Notes under the pieces: generated by a model
What the model was told of the DNA's origin: nothing
What the model saw: only the letters and a program-made list of their open reading frames with translations
Database searches by the model: none
Made by a program: the position numbers and the translations under genes
Shown: piece after piece, positions 1 to 9,370 of the stretch
Position numbering within the stretch: the first letter of the stretch is position 1
Layout: the number at the start of each line of letters is the position of its first letter
Assembly: GCA_963526735.1 (NCBI GenBank)
Contig: CAURNU010000002.1
Location: 79,303-143,302 of the forward strand
Length of the DNA: 64,000 nt
Source: CAMUQR01 sp963526735
GTDB lineage: Bacteria; Patescibacteriota; Saccharimonadia; Saccharimonadales; Saccharimonadaceae
Reading direction: 5' to 3'

Positions 1-762
1 ACTATGTGCCGTGCCCAACTTGGTTTGATCAACCGCATCACCCGCCAATTGATAAATCTCACTAGCCCATTGTTTAATATTTCGTAAATAGCCCGCGGTG
101 TCGTTCTCGTGCGGTGGAGCATAACGCATCATGGTCTCGTCGATGGTTTTAAGATCCCTATAGCGCGATTTGATATAAGCATACATGTCGTCTTGATGAG
201 GCGACCGATCGAACAAGCTATCGGCTAGTGAATTCCATTTATACCATAAACGAGCGCTGGCGATATGAGGCTGAGAGCGAGTGGCGGTTCGCCCGTAGGC
301 GTTGTAGCCATCGCGCAAAGCTTTACCGGCGCGCGGGTCGGTACCAAGTGAGGTTTCCATGCGGGCAATCACAATTGGCAAAATCGGGTTAATACCCGCT
401 CGTTGACCACCCATCACCGCATATTTACCAAGACCAACAAACGGTGACCGCGGACTAACTTTTTTAACCCATTCATCGATGGCTTGGGCTAATTTATCGG
501 GATTTTTAATTTCAATCAAATCCTTCGACAGGCCGCCCGCTAGACTCTGTCCACTCGCTTCACTCGACGACAGCGTTGTGCATTCTTCTGACGACAACGA
601 ATCATCCGTATCTAAAAACATAATGTTATTGCGCGTATAAAACGATTCTTTATTACTAGCAAAAACAATCGGGCTTAAAAACTGCAGATTAATCGCCAAA
701 ATCAACCCAAAACAAACCATCGTTCGGGCTAATGTTGGTCGTTGTGATTTTGCTATTTTCAT
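1..762 (-). CDS. Secreted lysozyme/glucosaminidase-like protein (C-terminus beyond window)
   Basis: An open frame of 254 codons runs from an ATG at 762 to the left edge with no stop, so the gene is partial. Residues 1-35 form a signal peptide: basic start, hydrophobic stretch about 14-34, and a VFA|S cleavage site. A Ser/Glu-rich linker (about 50-75) follows. From about residue 105 the protein resembles lysozyme/glucosaminidase-type muralytic domains: ARMETSLGTDPRAG near 133-146 places a candidate catalytic Glu at 136, followed by the YNAYGRTA segment (153-160) and YAPPHEND (214-221). The inferred role is peptidoglycan cleavage outside the membrane. It has its own promoter (863-891) and a roughly 95-nt leader. 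The fold assignment comes from motif pattern only; a purely structural wall protein is the alternative. Confidence 0.62.
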   Translation of the reverse strand, partial: MKIAKSQRPTLARTMVCFGLILAINLQFLSPIVFASNKESFYTRNNIMFLDTDDSLSSEECTTLSSSEASGQSLAGGLSKDLIEIKNPDKLAQAIDEWVKKVSPRSPFVGLGKYAVMGGQRAGINPILPIVIARMETSLGTDPRAGKALRDGYNAYGRTATRSQPHIASARLWYKWNSLADSLFDRSPHQDDMYAYIKSRYRDLKTIDETMMRYAPPHENDTAGYLRNIKQWASEIYQLAGDAVDQTKLGTAHS

Positions 763-862
763 AATCTTTGCCTTGTGGTGCGCAACTCTAGTTAATTGAA
801 GTGTAGAATAGAGCGCTTGAAGTTTTTTTAAACAGATAACAACTCTAACTTTACTCCTTATA

Positions 863-891
863 ATTATAGCACATTTGGGTTATTTTTGCAA
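863..891 (-). promoter_or_regulatory. Promoter of the secreted lysozyme-like gene
   Basis: On the minus strand TTGCAA (886-891) is followed by a 17-bp spacer and TATAAT (863-868), with an upstream TG (TGC-TATAAT) making an extended -10. The roughly 95-nt leader downstream contains complementary segments (GCGCTCTA and TAGAG..GCGC, about 785-820) that could fold into a stem-loop before the start codon. Confidence 0.7.
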
Positions 892-931
892 TAGAAAGGG
901 GCGTGAGTAGATAGTATCACAAAGACGCTAA

Positions 932-1465
932 TTATCGGTTGTTTTTTTGATAAAAACTAATCTTAGCATCGGCATAAGTACGCTCATCGGTCAACTCCAG
1001 ACTGGGGATATGGAGGGCTGGAGCGGATTTGGGATTCGATAAAATCAGCTGACCACCAGGCGCTAAGACGCTAGCTAGGGCAATTACGCTCGAGTTCTGA
1101 GTGTCGTGATATGGCGGATCAGCAAAAATTAGGTCAAATTGTTGGTCATTAGTTTCGAGAAATTGCAGGACAGTCGCCGGCACCAACCGTCCATTTTCGA
1201 CGCTGAGCGCCTCCAGATTTTGGGTTAAAATACCAGCAACCTGGCGATTTTTTTCGATGAACACGCAAGATTGCGCCCCGCGACTCAGTGCCTCAATTCC
1301 CACCGCGCCGCTACCCGCAAAAGCGTCCAACACACGCGCATCAATCACGCTAGCCCCGAGTTTATTAAAAATCGCATTGCGAATCCGCTCACCCATTGGA
1401 TGAATTTTATCCCCAGCCGGCGTTTTTAGATTGCGATTACCATATTTACCAGAAATTATTCTCAT
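932..1465 (-). CDS. rsmD: 16S rRNA m2G966 methyltransferase RsmD
   Basis: The 177-residue length is typical of RsmD. The SAM-binding motif LDAFAGSGAVGIEALSRGA lies at about 46-64 and the catalytic ADPPY motif at 115-119, which identifies an N2-guanine methyltransferase. The family methylates G966 of 16S rRNA in the assembled 30S subunit. The ATG is preceded by AGGAG at a normal distance and lies just after recG, so this is the last gene of the tyrS-pgm-recG-rsmD unit. The stop is TAA. No clear terminator follows before the divergently used region at 860-890. Confidence 0.93.
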   Translation of the reverse strand: MRIISGKYGNRNLKTPAGDKIHPMGERIRNAIFNKLGASVIDARVLDAFAGSGAVGIEALSRGAQSCVFIEKNRQVAGILTQNLEALSVENGRLVPATVLQFLETNDQQFDLIFADPPYHDTQNSSVIALASVLAPGGQLILSNPKSAPALHIPSLELTDERTYADAKISFYQKNNR

Positions 1466-1472
1466 ATTGCTC

Positions 1473-3518
1473 CTAATTCAAAATTGTTAAATTATCAAAT
1501 TGGCTAATTTGTTGCCACAGTTCAGGGTATTTTTGCAAATCGTCACGCACGGTTTGACCACGCGAAGCAACGTCCTGGCGATAGATTTCGCAGGCCTGAG
1601 CCGACGCCTCAATCGCCTCAAGATTCGCATCCAAATCAAACCAGCCGTGTTGTGACTGTCCAAATAGATCGCCCATTCCGCGCATATTGAGGTCCACTTC
1701 CGCCAGATAAAACCCATCATCGGATTTTTCAATCTCAGTTAAGCGCTGATTATCCTCTGTCGAACCACCTGATAATAAATAACAATAACTCTGGTATTCA
1801 CCGCGCCCGATTCGCCCACGAAGCTGATGTAATTGGCTCAGACCGTAGTTTTCCGCATCCTGAATCACCATCACCGTAGCGTTTGGCACATCAACACCAA
1901 CCTCCACCACAGTAGTAGCAATTAACACATCAAATTGTCCGTTGGCAAACTGGCGCATGATAGCGTCTTTTTGATCGGCTTTAAGCTTGCCATGCAAGGT
2001 CGCCAAGCGATAGTTTTTTAGCTCGCCTTTGGCTAGCGCCTGATAAGTCGCCTCCACGCTCTGACGACTCGATTCGTCATTTGCCTCAATCAGATTACAA
2101 ATTACATATCCCTGCCGGCCTTGGTCAAGTTGCGCCCGCACATCGTCAAACATCAACGCCTGTTTATTTTTAGGAATAATCGTAGTTCGAATCGGACGAC
2201 GCGTGGCGGGTTTGTGACGAATCGAGATAATTTTAAGTTCGTTTTTTAAAACTAAAGCTAGCGATCGCGGAATCGGCGTGGCCGTCATCGACAACAAATG
2301 AGGTTTGAGATGAGCTTTTTCAGTCAAAGCTTGGCGTTGCAATACCCCGAAGCGATGTTGCTCATCAATAATCGCCAGTTGCAAATTCGCAAACACCACA
2401 TCAGATTGAATCAGAGCGTGCGTGCCAATCACCAGATCTATTGTACCAGCCTGCAAGTTAGCATAGAGTTGTTGCTTGGTGGATTTTTTGAGGGCGCTAG
2501 TTAGTAAGGCGATTTTGACACCGAACGAGCCCAAAAACTTCTGCGCCGTCTGAAAATGTTGATTCGCCAAAATCTCAGTTGGCGCCATCAACGCCACCTG
2601 TCCGCCCTGATGCGCCACCACTAGTGCTACCACCAGCGCCACTACAGTCTTACCCGAGCCCACATCACCCTGAAGCAGGCAGTTCAGAGAGTCATCTTTC
2701 ATCGTTTCGAGAATCTGCCAAATAGCCTTGCGTTGGTCATCAGTTAGTTCAAAAGGTAAACTCCCCACAAATTGTTTCACCAGCTCATAATCAGGCTGAA
2801 TCGGTGCTGACGCTAGGATTTTTCCCTGTTCGGCTGACACTAAACTCGCCAAATTCGCCACCAGATATTTTTCGATCAGATAACGCCATTTGGCTTGTTT
2901 AACTTGCTCGAGCGAAGTCGGAAAATGCAATTGATACAAAGCATCGCTTCGCGCCATTAAGTCCATTTGACGCACCACTACCTCTGGTAAAATCTCATCC
3001 AGAATTAAAATCTCACTCGCCAGTCCAGCAATGGCTTTACTTAAAAAACTCGACTTCAGTCCACGCACCGTGCTATAAATCGGCTCAATAAAATCCTGCT
3101 CCAAGCGTTTCTGAGCGCTAGCAGTTGCCGACTGAACACTCGGATTTAACAGCTGAAATTGCCCTCGATTAAAACTATATTCGCCCGAAAAATAAAACTC
3201 ACCGTGCGCTAATTGTTTTTGGCGATAGGGTTGATTGAACCAAGTCGCTAGAATCTTGCCCGAATCATCTTCGAGTTCGGCAGTGGTAATTTCTAAAAAA
3301 CGTTTTTGACCACGTCGCTGGCTAAGCTTACTGACTGACGCTTTAACCGTGATTTGCCCCGGACGAATATCAGCAATCCGCCGAAAGAAGTTAACCGTCC
3401 GATAATCGCGTGGCAAAAAATAAATCAAATCTAGCCGAGTATAAATCCCGGCTTGATGAAGCTTCGCAAGACTGACTTTACCGATGCCTTTAATGTCCGC
3501 CAGCGACGCTTGGTTCAT
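1473..3518 (-). CDS. recG: ATP-dependent DNA helicase RecG
   Basis: 681 residues, full length for RecG. An N-terminal wedge/OB region (about 1-240, beginning with an HhH-like IKGIGKVSLAKL) precedes the SF2 helicase domains. Walker A GDVGSGKT lies near 285, the DEQHRFG motif II near 385, and the QLRGRIGRG motif VI in the C-terminal RecA-like domain. RecG remodels stalled forks and Holliday junctions. Its ATG overlaps the stop of the upstream phosphohexomutase gene as TAATG, implying translational coupling. The stop is TAG. Nothing is missing from the core motifs. Confidence 0.95.
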   Translation of the reverse strand: MNQASLADIKGIGKVSLAKLHQAGIYTRLDLIYFLPRDYRTVNFFRRIADIRPGQITVKASVSKLSQRRGQKRFLEITTAELEDDSGKILATWFNQPYRQKQLAHGEFYFSGEYSFNRGQFQLLNPSVQSATASAQKRLEQDFIEPIYSTVRGLKSSFLSKAIAGLASEILILDEILPEVVVRQMDLMARSDALYQLHFPTSLEQVKQAKWRYLIEKYLVANLASLVSAEQGKILASAPIQPDYELVKQFVGSLPFELTDDQRKAIWQILETMKDDSLNCLLQGDVGSGKTVVALVVALVVAHQGGQVALMAPTEILANQHFQTAQKFLGSFGVKIALLTSALKKSTKQQLYANLQAGTIDLVIGTHALIQSDVVFANLQLAIIDEQHRFGVLQRQALTEKAHLKPHLLSMTATPIPRSLALVLKNELKIISIRHKPATRRPIRTTIIPKNKQALMFDDVRAQLDQGRQGYVICNLIEANDESSRQSVEATYQALAKGELKNYRLATLHGKLKADQKDAIMRQFANGQFDVLIATTVVEVGVDVPNATVMVIQDAENYGLSQLHQLRGRIGRGEYQSYCYLLSGGSTEDNQRLTEIEKSDDGFYLAEVDLNMRGMGDLFGQSQHGWFDLDANLEAIEASAQACEIYRQDVASRGQTVRDDLQKYPELWQQISQFDNLTILN

Positions 3519-5242
3519 TAGCTTAGCAGTTGCTCCTTAGCCGCCGTTAAGAATTGATTCATATAGTCGCGCATCACCTGCGATTGAGTTTGAACATCGG
3601 CATAAGGATTGACTGGCTCATAGCGCTTGAGATAAAGCTTGATTTTTGGCTCAGTTCCCGATGGTCGAATTGTCAAGCAATTGCGCTCGTCACCAAATTC
3701 ATACACCAAGACATTACCTTTTTGACGACAGCTAAACGGCGTCTGCGCACCAGTTGCTAGATCCGTTTTAATTAAATTATTATAATCAAACACCGCCGTA
3801 ACTGGCAAACCACCCAATTCTTGGAGTGGATTTTCACGCAAATCGTTCATCAGTTGCTTCATTTTATTAAAACCAACCGCACCAGTAAACTCCGCGGTTG
3901 CCAAGCCTTCTTGATACACACCAAACTCTTCATACAGTGACAATAACTCGTCGTATAATGTTTTGCCAGCTTTTTTGAGCTCGTCAGCATATTTGGCGAT
4001 TACTAAAGCGCCCGACGCAGCGTCTTTATCGCGAGCATGAGTGCCAACCAACACCCCATAACTCTCCTCGCCACCCGCCAAAAAGCGTTCACCGAGCGGA
4101 GTTTTTTCTTCAATTAGCTCGCCAATAAACTTAAACCCAATCAGCATATCATCGTACATTTTAATACCGTATTTTTGGGCAATTGCTGTGATAAAATCAG
4201 TCGTCACAATCGTTTTGCAGACATACGCATTGGTCGGATCAGCGTTTTTCATGACGTAATTCATAATCAAAGTCGCTGACTGATTACCGTCAAGCGCGAT
4301 AACCTTACCGCGATGATTAATAATTACCGACAAACGATCAGCATCTGGATCAGTAGTAATCGCAATGTCGGCATTGTCGGCCAGCATTTGCTCGGTCGCT
4401 AAAGTATTCGCACCAGGCTCTTCGGGGTTTGGTTTATGATTGACAACATTTGGAAAATTACCATCCGGTGTCATTTGCGCCTCGACGGTACTTACCTGAA
4501 AACCAAGTTGCCTCAATACCGGCAAAACACTAGTTTGACCAGCGCCATGCAGTGGTGAATAAACGATTGATAACTGCGGATCACTGATGGCCTGACCATT
4601 GATCACTGCATCAAAGTAAGCTTGATCAACTTCTTCGCCGATCATCTTGATCTGCGCCAAATCACCCATTTTAATCTCCGTCACAGCGTGAACTTGATCC
4701 ATCACACCACGATCATCTGGCGCCACTAACTGACCACCGTAATTTGCATAAGCCTTAAACCCATTATATTCAGGTGGATTATGAGAGGCAGAAATCACCA
4801 CGCCAGCCGCTGCTTGTAAAGATCGCACCGCAAAACTCAGCTCCGGTGTCGCCCGAAAACTTTCGAACAAATAAGCTGTTAGCCCGTTACCGACAATTAC
4901 CCGAGCGGTTAATTCTGCTAGTTGTCGCGAACTATTGCGCGTATCATAAGCAATCACTACACCTCGAGTCGCCGATTCGGCTGATTTATTTAACAAAAAC
5001 TGCGCCAAACCTTGCGCCGCCGCACCAACCGTGACATCGTTAATGCGGTTTGGCCCGACACCAACAATTCCGCGCATACCGGCCGTGCCAAATTCAATAT
5101 CCATAAAAAAAGCATCTTCCAGCGCCTGCCAGTTTTCCGATGCCATCAAAGCCTCGATTTCAGGTTTAAATTCCGCGAATCTCGGTTCAGTTAACCATTT
5201 TTGGAGATTTTGATAAGCTGATTCCGATAAATGTTCTTGCAT
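3518..5242 (-). CDS. Phosphoglucomutase/phosphomannomutase family enzyme
   Basis: 574 residues, the length of the PgcA/phosphopentomutase-type branch of the alpha-D-phosphohexomutase superfamily. The phosphoserine loop VVISASHNPPEYNG is near residue 148 and the metal-binding TDPDADR near 297. The sugar-binding GGEESYG and the C-terminal phosphate-binding RPSGTEPKIK are both present. It probably interconverts hexose-1-P and hexose-6-P, feeding the UDP-glucose made by the GalU encoded at 44844. Which sugar it prefers cannot be read from sequence. It starts 7 bp after tyrS and overlaps recG, so it is the second gene of a four-gene operon. Confidence 0.9.
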   Translation of the reverse strand: MQEHLSESAYQNLQKWLTEPRFAEFKPEIEALMASENWQALEDAFFMDIEFGTAGMRGIVGVGPNRINDVTVGAAAQGLAQFLLNKSAESATRGVVIAYDTRNSSRQLAELTARVIVGNGLTAYLFESFRATPELSFAVRSLQAAAGVVISASHNPPEYNGFKAYANYGGQLVAPDDRGVMDQVHAVTEIKMGDLAQIKMIGEEVDQAYFDAVINGQAISDPQLSIVYSPLHGAGQTSVLPVLRQLGFQVSTVEAQMTPDGNFPNVVNHKPNPEEPGANTLATEQMLADNADIAITTDPDADRLSVIINHRGKVIALDGNQSATLIMNYVMKNADPTNAYVCKTIVTTDFITAIAQKYGIKMYDDMLIGFKFIGELIEEKTPLGERFLAGGEESYGVLVGTHARDKDAASGALVIAKYADELKKAGKTLYDELLSLYEEFGVYQEGLATAEFTGAVGFNKMKQLMNDLRENPLQELGGLPVTAVFDYNNLIKTDLATGAQTPFSCRQKGNVLVYEFGDERNCLTIRPSGTEPKIKLYLKRYEPVNPYADVQTQSQVMRDYMNQFLTAAKEQLLS

Positions 5243-5249
5243 TTGTTTT

Positions 5250-6464
5250 TTACCTCACGAGAATAAAATTATTCTTTCCTTTCTTCACTAAACACGCTTC
5301 ACTAATCAAGCAATCATCAGTGATCTTTTCACCATCAATTGAAATTGCCCCCGACGCCATCAAACGGCGCGCTTCACCGTTACTGCCCGCCACGCCAGAC
5401 TCGGTAAGAATCTCAATCATCGTTTTGTTTAAACCGACCGTTGGAATTTCGCCGGCTAAGACTTCAATATCATCAAGCCCCAGTGTATTAAAATCGCGAC
5501 CACCAAACAACACATTAGTCACGCGTTGGACACTTTGGTAACGCTCCTGTCCATGCACGAGGATAGTCGCTTCTTTTGCCAGAGTTTTTTGAGCAACACG
5601 TGCGCCTGGATTGGTTTTGTGTAGTGCCTCGATATCCTCGATTTCATCTTTAGATAGCATTGTGTAAATCTTGAGATAATCGATCACGCCCTCATCGTCA
5701 AGATTAAGCCAAAATTGATAGAATTTGTAAACACTAGTCTTGGTTGGATCAAGCCATACCGCCCCGTCCTCGCTTTTACCGAATTTACGACCGGTAGTTT
5801 TATTAACCACCAGAGGCATTGACATTACATGTGCTTCGCCACCGGCAATTCGTCGAATCAAATCCACGCCCGCTATAGAATTGCCCCATTGATCAGCCCC
5901 ACATAATTGCAAAGTCACACCGTGATTTTTAAAAAGATGCACAAAATCATAACCCTGAATTAACATATACGAAAACTCCGCATAAGAAATCCCACTGCCG
6001 TCATCACCGAGTCGACTTTTGACGAACTCCCGACTCAGCATTTGACTCATCGGCACAAATTTACCAACCTGATGCAAAAACTGAACATAATTCATATCCT
6101 TAAACCAGTCATAATTATCAACGATCATGAAATTCTGACCGGCAAACAACTGACGAAACTGCTTAACAATCCCGCGCTTATTAGCTTCAACCGTCACCAA
6201 ATCTTTACGGGCGCGTTCGTCTTTTTTACCATCTGGGTCACCAATCATGCCAGTCGCCCCACCAACTAGCAAATAAGCCTGATGCCCAGCCTCAATCATC
6301 CGACGTGCTAGAAGCATAGCCGCCAGATTGCCAATCGTCATGCTATCGGCACTCGGATCAACTCCGATGTAGAACTTGACTTTTTCGCGATCTAAAATGC
6401 TCAAATCAGCATAAGTCGTATCTTGAACCTGATTACGCCAGCGCAGTTCTTCCGATAGTTTCAT
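5250..6464 (-). CDS. tyrS: Tyrosyl-tRNA synthetase
   Basis: 404 residues, a class I synthetase. The HIGH-type signature appears as MTIGNLAAM near 41-50 after a YIGVDPSADS stretch, and the KMSKS loop appears as KFGKS near 230. A C-terminal S4 RNA-binding domain (about 340-404) completes the bacterial TyrRS architecture. It charges tRNA-Tyr. It is first in the operon with a good SD (AAAGGAG) and an extended -10 promoter at 6490-6498. The leader is about 20 nt, too short for a T-box. Confidence 0.95.
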   Translation of the reverse strand: MKLSEELRWRNQVQDTTYADLSILDREKVKFYIGVDPSADSMTIGNLAAMLLARRMIEAGHQAYLLVGGATGMIGDPDGKKDERARKDLVTVEANKRGIVKQFRQLFAGQNFMIVDNYDWFKDMNYVQFLHQVGKFVPMSQMLSREFVKSRLGDDGSGISYAEFSYMLIQGYDFVHLFKNHGVTLQLCGADQWGNSIAGVDLIRRIAGGEAHVMSMPLVVNKTTGRKFGKSEDGAVWLDPTKTSVYKFYQFWLNLDDEGVIDYLKIYTMLSKDEIEDIEALHKTNPGARVAQKTLAKEATILVHGQERYQSVQRVTNVLFGGRDFNTLGLDDIEVLAGEIPTVGLNKTMIEILTESGVAGSNGEARRLMASGAISIDGEKITDDCLISEACLVKKGKNNFILVR

Positions 6465-6489
6465 AATTATCTCCTTTATTTATGCGATT

Positions 6490-6498
6490 ATTATACCA
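6490..6498 (-). promoter_or_regulatory. Extended -10 promoter of tyrS operon
   Basis: The minus strand reads TGGTATAAT, a perfect extended -10. A TTTAAA box lies 17 bp upstream. The same TTGGTATAAT string recurs before the LysM-CHAP gene. Confidence 0.7.
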
Positions 6499-6530
6499 AA
6501 CTTTTTTCATAGTTTAAAACTGGTTAAGTA

Positions 6531-6539
6531 TGTTAAAAT
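6531..6539 (+). promoter_or_regulatory. Extended -10 promoter of the PBP gene
   Basis: The plus strand reads TGTTAAAAT, an extended -10 (TG-T-TAAAAT) lying 39 nt before the ATG. The gene also has a strong AAGGAG SD at 6570-6575. It is back to back with the tyrS promoter. Confidence 0.5.
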
Positions 6540-6578
6540 AGAATTAGTGATGATGATTTTTAGAGAATTAAGGAGAAT

Positions 6579-9308
6579 ATGACGAAGAAATCGAAAACCA
6601 ATTCGGGCAACTCTAAGGGCTCAAAACAACAACTCAAGGCGAAAAAAGCCGCCAAAGTGAGTGTTTATCGCAATTTAATTAACATCAAAAACAGCAAGAA
6701 TACTAAAGACTCCAAAAAAACCGATAACAAACACAAAGCACAAGAACTGGCGGATTTACCGAAACATCCAGTCAAGCGTTTTTTGTATCGCATGCACCCA
6801 AAACGCGTCGCCAAGTTTGTTTTTTCTAAAAAAGGCGCTTTCTTATTCTTAAAAATCTTTTTGGTGATGGTGGCAATCGGCGGATTGTCGCTAACCATGC
6901 TTTATCTTCATTACCGTAAAGAAGTCAATAATCTCCGTCCAGAAGAAGTTGCTAAACGCATCCAGACCAGTGTTAACCGCTATGTCGATCGCAACGGCAA
7001 ACTTCTCTGGGAGGATAAAGGCGACGGCAATTACAAATTAGTCGTCAAGCAAGAAGAAATCAGTGATTATATTAAAAAAGCCACTGTTGCCATTGAGGAC
7101 CGTGATTTTTATAAACACAAAGGCGTCAGTTTGAGTGGGATTGCCCGTGCAGTCGTTAATAACTTGCGCGGTGGTAGCGTTCAGGGTGGCTCAACTCTCA
7201 CTCAGCAGTTAATCAAACAAGCATTTTTTGCTGAAGAAGCTCAAGAACGTGGCATCAAAGGTATCCCTCGTAAGATCAAAGAAATGATCCTGGCAGTTGA
7301 GCTCGAGCGCCTCTTCTCTAAAGATCAAATTCTCACTATGTATCTCAATGAATCACCTTACGGTGGACGACGCAACGGTGTTGAATCAGGTGCTCAAACT
7401 TACTTCGGTAAGCACGCTAAAGACGTTACTCTCGCTGAAGCAGCTCTGCTCGCTGCCATCCCGAACAATCCGGCTCGTTACAACCCATATTGGGTTGCTG
7501 GTCATAAAGCGCTCATCGCTCGTCAGCACAAAGTCCTCCACGACATGGTCGAAACCGGTGCCATTACGCAAGCCGAAGCCGACGAAGCCAAAAAAGTCGC
7601 TATTTTAGACACTCTTAAACCAGAATCTAGCCAGTGGAAAGACATCAAGGCTCCCCATTTCGTCCTAGAAGCTAAGCGCGAAGCCGAAGAAAAACTTGGT
7701 GTTAAAGTCCTCGGCAAAGGTGGCTTAACTATCAAAACGACCCTTGATCTTGACGCCCAAGCTGAAGCCGAGGCGGCCGTTGCTGCCGGCTCCAAACTCT
7801 CTGCCGGCGTTGGTGCTGACAACTTAGCGATGAGTTCAGTTGATGTCGAAACTGGACAAATTATAGCCATGGTCGGTAGTGTTGATTTCTTTAAACCAGG
7901 CTATGGTCAGCGTAACGCTGCCGTCTCAAAACTCGAACCCGGATCTAGTATCAAGCCAATCGCTGACATCGCACCATTATTTATGAAACGCGAAGGTCTA
8001 AATTACGGCCCAGGCTCAATTCTGCGCGATGAAGATATTCGCAATATCTATTGTATAAACGCTCCAGCTAGCTGTAATGTCCAGAACTACACCAGGCGAA
8101 CTTATGGCGATGTTACTATTCGTCAATCGCTTGCCAACTCGCTCAACCGCCCACTGATTAAAGCCATGCACATCGTTGGTGTCGATCAAGCTATCGACAT
8201 TGCCCGCCGTCTAGGTGATAAATCCTACTGCCAAGGCAATAGCTATATCGGCCTATCCTCAGCCATAGGTGGTGGTTGTACTCTAAAATTAACCGAACAC
8301 ACCAACGCCTATGCTTCGCTAGCTCGAGGCGGGGCTTATTTACCGCTATCTTATCTCATTGAGATCACCGATAATAACAAAAATCAGCTCTACCTCTGGA
8401 AAAAAGCTCAACCCGACCAAGTCATCGATCCACAATCGGCTTATATGGTAACGGATATCTTGGCAGATGCCGCTTCGCGTAATCTCGTCTTCGGCTCGAT
8501 GGGCTACAGTTATGGCTTCGTAGTGCCAGGCGTCTGGACTGCATCAAAAACTGGTACTACCGATAACGGTGCCGGTCGCGCAAAAGACTCCTGGATGATG
8601 AGCTATTCTAACAAAATTGCCACCGGTGTCTGGTCGGGCAACCACGATGGTGCGCCACTTACTAGCGACTCCAACCACGTTGTTCGCCGAGTAATCCATA
8701 ACTACATGGAAGGTGTTCACAAGAATGTCTACGCCAAACAAGGCAAATGGAAATCAGGCGATAAAATTGCTCAGCCTGCTGGCCTCAAGCACATGAGTTT
8801 CATGGGCAAAACTGACCTCTGGCCAAGCTGGTTTAATCCAGATTCAGCCGGTAAAAAAGAGCGCCTGATGTTTGACAAAATTTCTAAGAAAAAAGCCACT
8901 GAGTGTACACCAGAACTCGCACGTATCGAACAAGATGTCTGGACTGTCATTGATCCAATATCCAAAAAAGAAACTAAGTTCGCACTTGACGGTTATAACC
9001 CGAACGAAAATGATGACGTCCACCAATGTAGCGATGCTCAACCGCAAGTCGATAGCATGCGCTCTACACACATCAAGGACAAAGAATATAGCCTAGAAAT
9101 CAACCTCAAGCCCGGCAAACATCCTCTCAGCAAAGTTATCGTCGTCACTGAGGGTAAAACTATCTACGACTCTGCACCGACCGGCAATACAATCACCGTC
9201 AAACATACTTTTGCTACCTCACGCGCTCCGATTGAAGTTATCGTCCAAGATGGCGGAGGCTATCAATCTAAGAAAAGCTTCATCGGTCCAACTCTCAGCA
9301 ATAGCTAG
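6579..9308 (+). CDS. Class A penicillin-binding protein (transglycosylase-transpeptidase)
   Basis: 909 residues with a long basic cytoplasmic tail (Lys/Ser/Asn-rich, about 1-85) and one membrane anchor (about 85-110). A GT51 glycosyltransferase domain carries the catalytic EDRDFYKHKG and GGSTLTQQLIKQ. The transpeptidase domain carries SSIK (SxxK), SLN (SxN, in SLANSLNRP) and KTGTT. It polymerises and cross-links peptidoglycan outside the membrane. The C-terminal 150 residues beyond the transpeptidase look like an extracellular beta domain. It is monocistronic with its own promoter and terminator. A cell with this gene, MltG and the nearby hydrolases probably makes its own wall. The stop is TAG. 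Confidence 0.93.
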   Translation: MTKKSKTNSGNSKGSKQQLKAKKAAKVSVYRNLINIKNSKNTKDSKKTDNKHKAQELADLPKHPVKRFLYRMHPKRVAKFVFSKKGAFLFLKIFLVMVAIGGLSLTMLYLHYRKEVNNLRPEEVAKRIQTSVNRYVDRNGKLLWEDKGDGNYKLVVKQEEISDYIKKATVAIEDRDFYKHKGVSLSGIARAVVNNLRGGSVQGGSTLTQQLIKQAFFAEEAQERGIKGIPRKIKEMILAVELERLFSKDQILTMYLNESPYGGRRNGVESGAQTYFGKHAKDVTLAEAALLAAIPNNPARYNPYWVAGHKALIARQHKVLHDMVETGAITQAEADEAKKVAILDTLKPESSQWKDIKAPHFVLEAKREAEEKLGVKVLGKGGLTIKTTLDLDAQAEAEAAVAAGSKLSAGVGADNLAMSSVDVETGQIIAMVGSVDFFKPGYGQRNAAVSKLEPGSSIKPIADIAPLFMKREGLNYGPGSILRDEDIRNIYCINAPASCNVQNYTRRTYGDVTIRQSLANSLNRPLIKAMHIVGVDQAIDIARRLGDKSYCQGNSYIGLSSAIGGGCTLKLTEHTNAYASLARGGAYLPLSYLIEITDNNKNQLYLWKKAQPDQVIDPQSAYMVTDILADAASRNLVFGSMGYSYGFVVPGVWTASKTGTTDNGAGRAKDSWMMSYSNKIATGVWSGNHDGAPLTSDSNHVVRRVIHNYMEGVHKNVYAKQGKWKSGDKIAQPAGLKHMSFMGKTDLWPSWFNPDSAGKKERLMFDKISKKKATECTPELARIEQDVWTVIDPISKKETKFALDGYNPNENDDVHQCSDAQPQVDSMRSTHIKDKEYSLEINLKPGKHPLSKVIVVTEGKTIYDSAPTGNTITVKHTFATSRAPIEVIVQDGGGYQSKKSFIGPTLSNS

Positions 9309-9330
9309 ATAGTTGCCATTAATTATCATA

Positions 9331-9357
9331 AATCCCGCTAACTACTAGCGGGATTTT
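9331..9357. terminator. Bidirectional intrinsic terminator between convergent genes
   Basis: A 10-bp stem AATCCCGCTA/TAGCGGGATT with a 5-nt loop and T/A runs on its flanks separates the PBP gene from the minus-strand PIN gene. Confidence 0.88.
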
Positions 9358-9370
9358 TAAAAGCGCTTTT

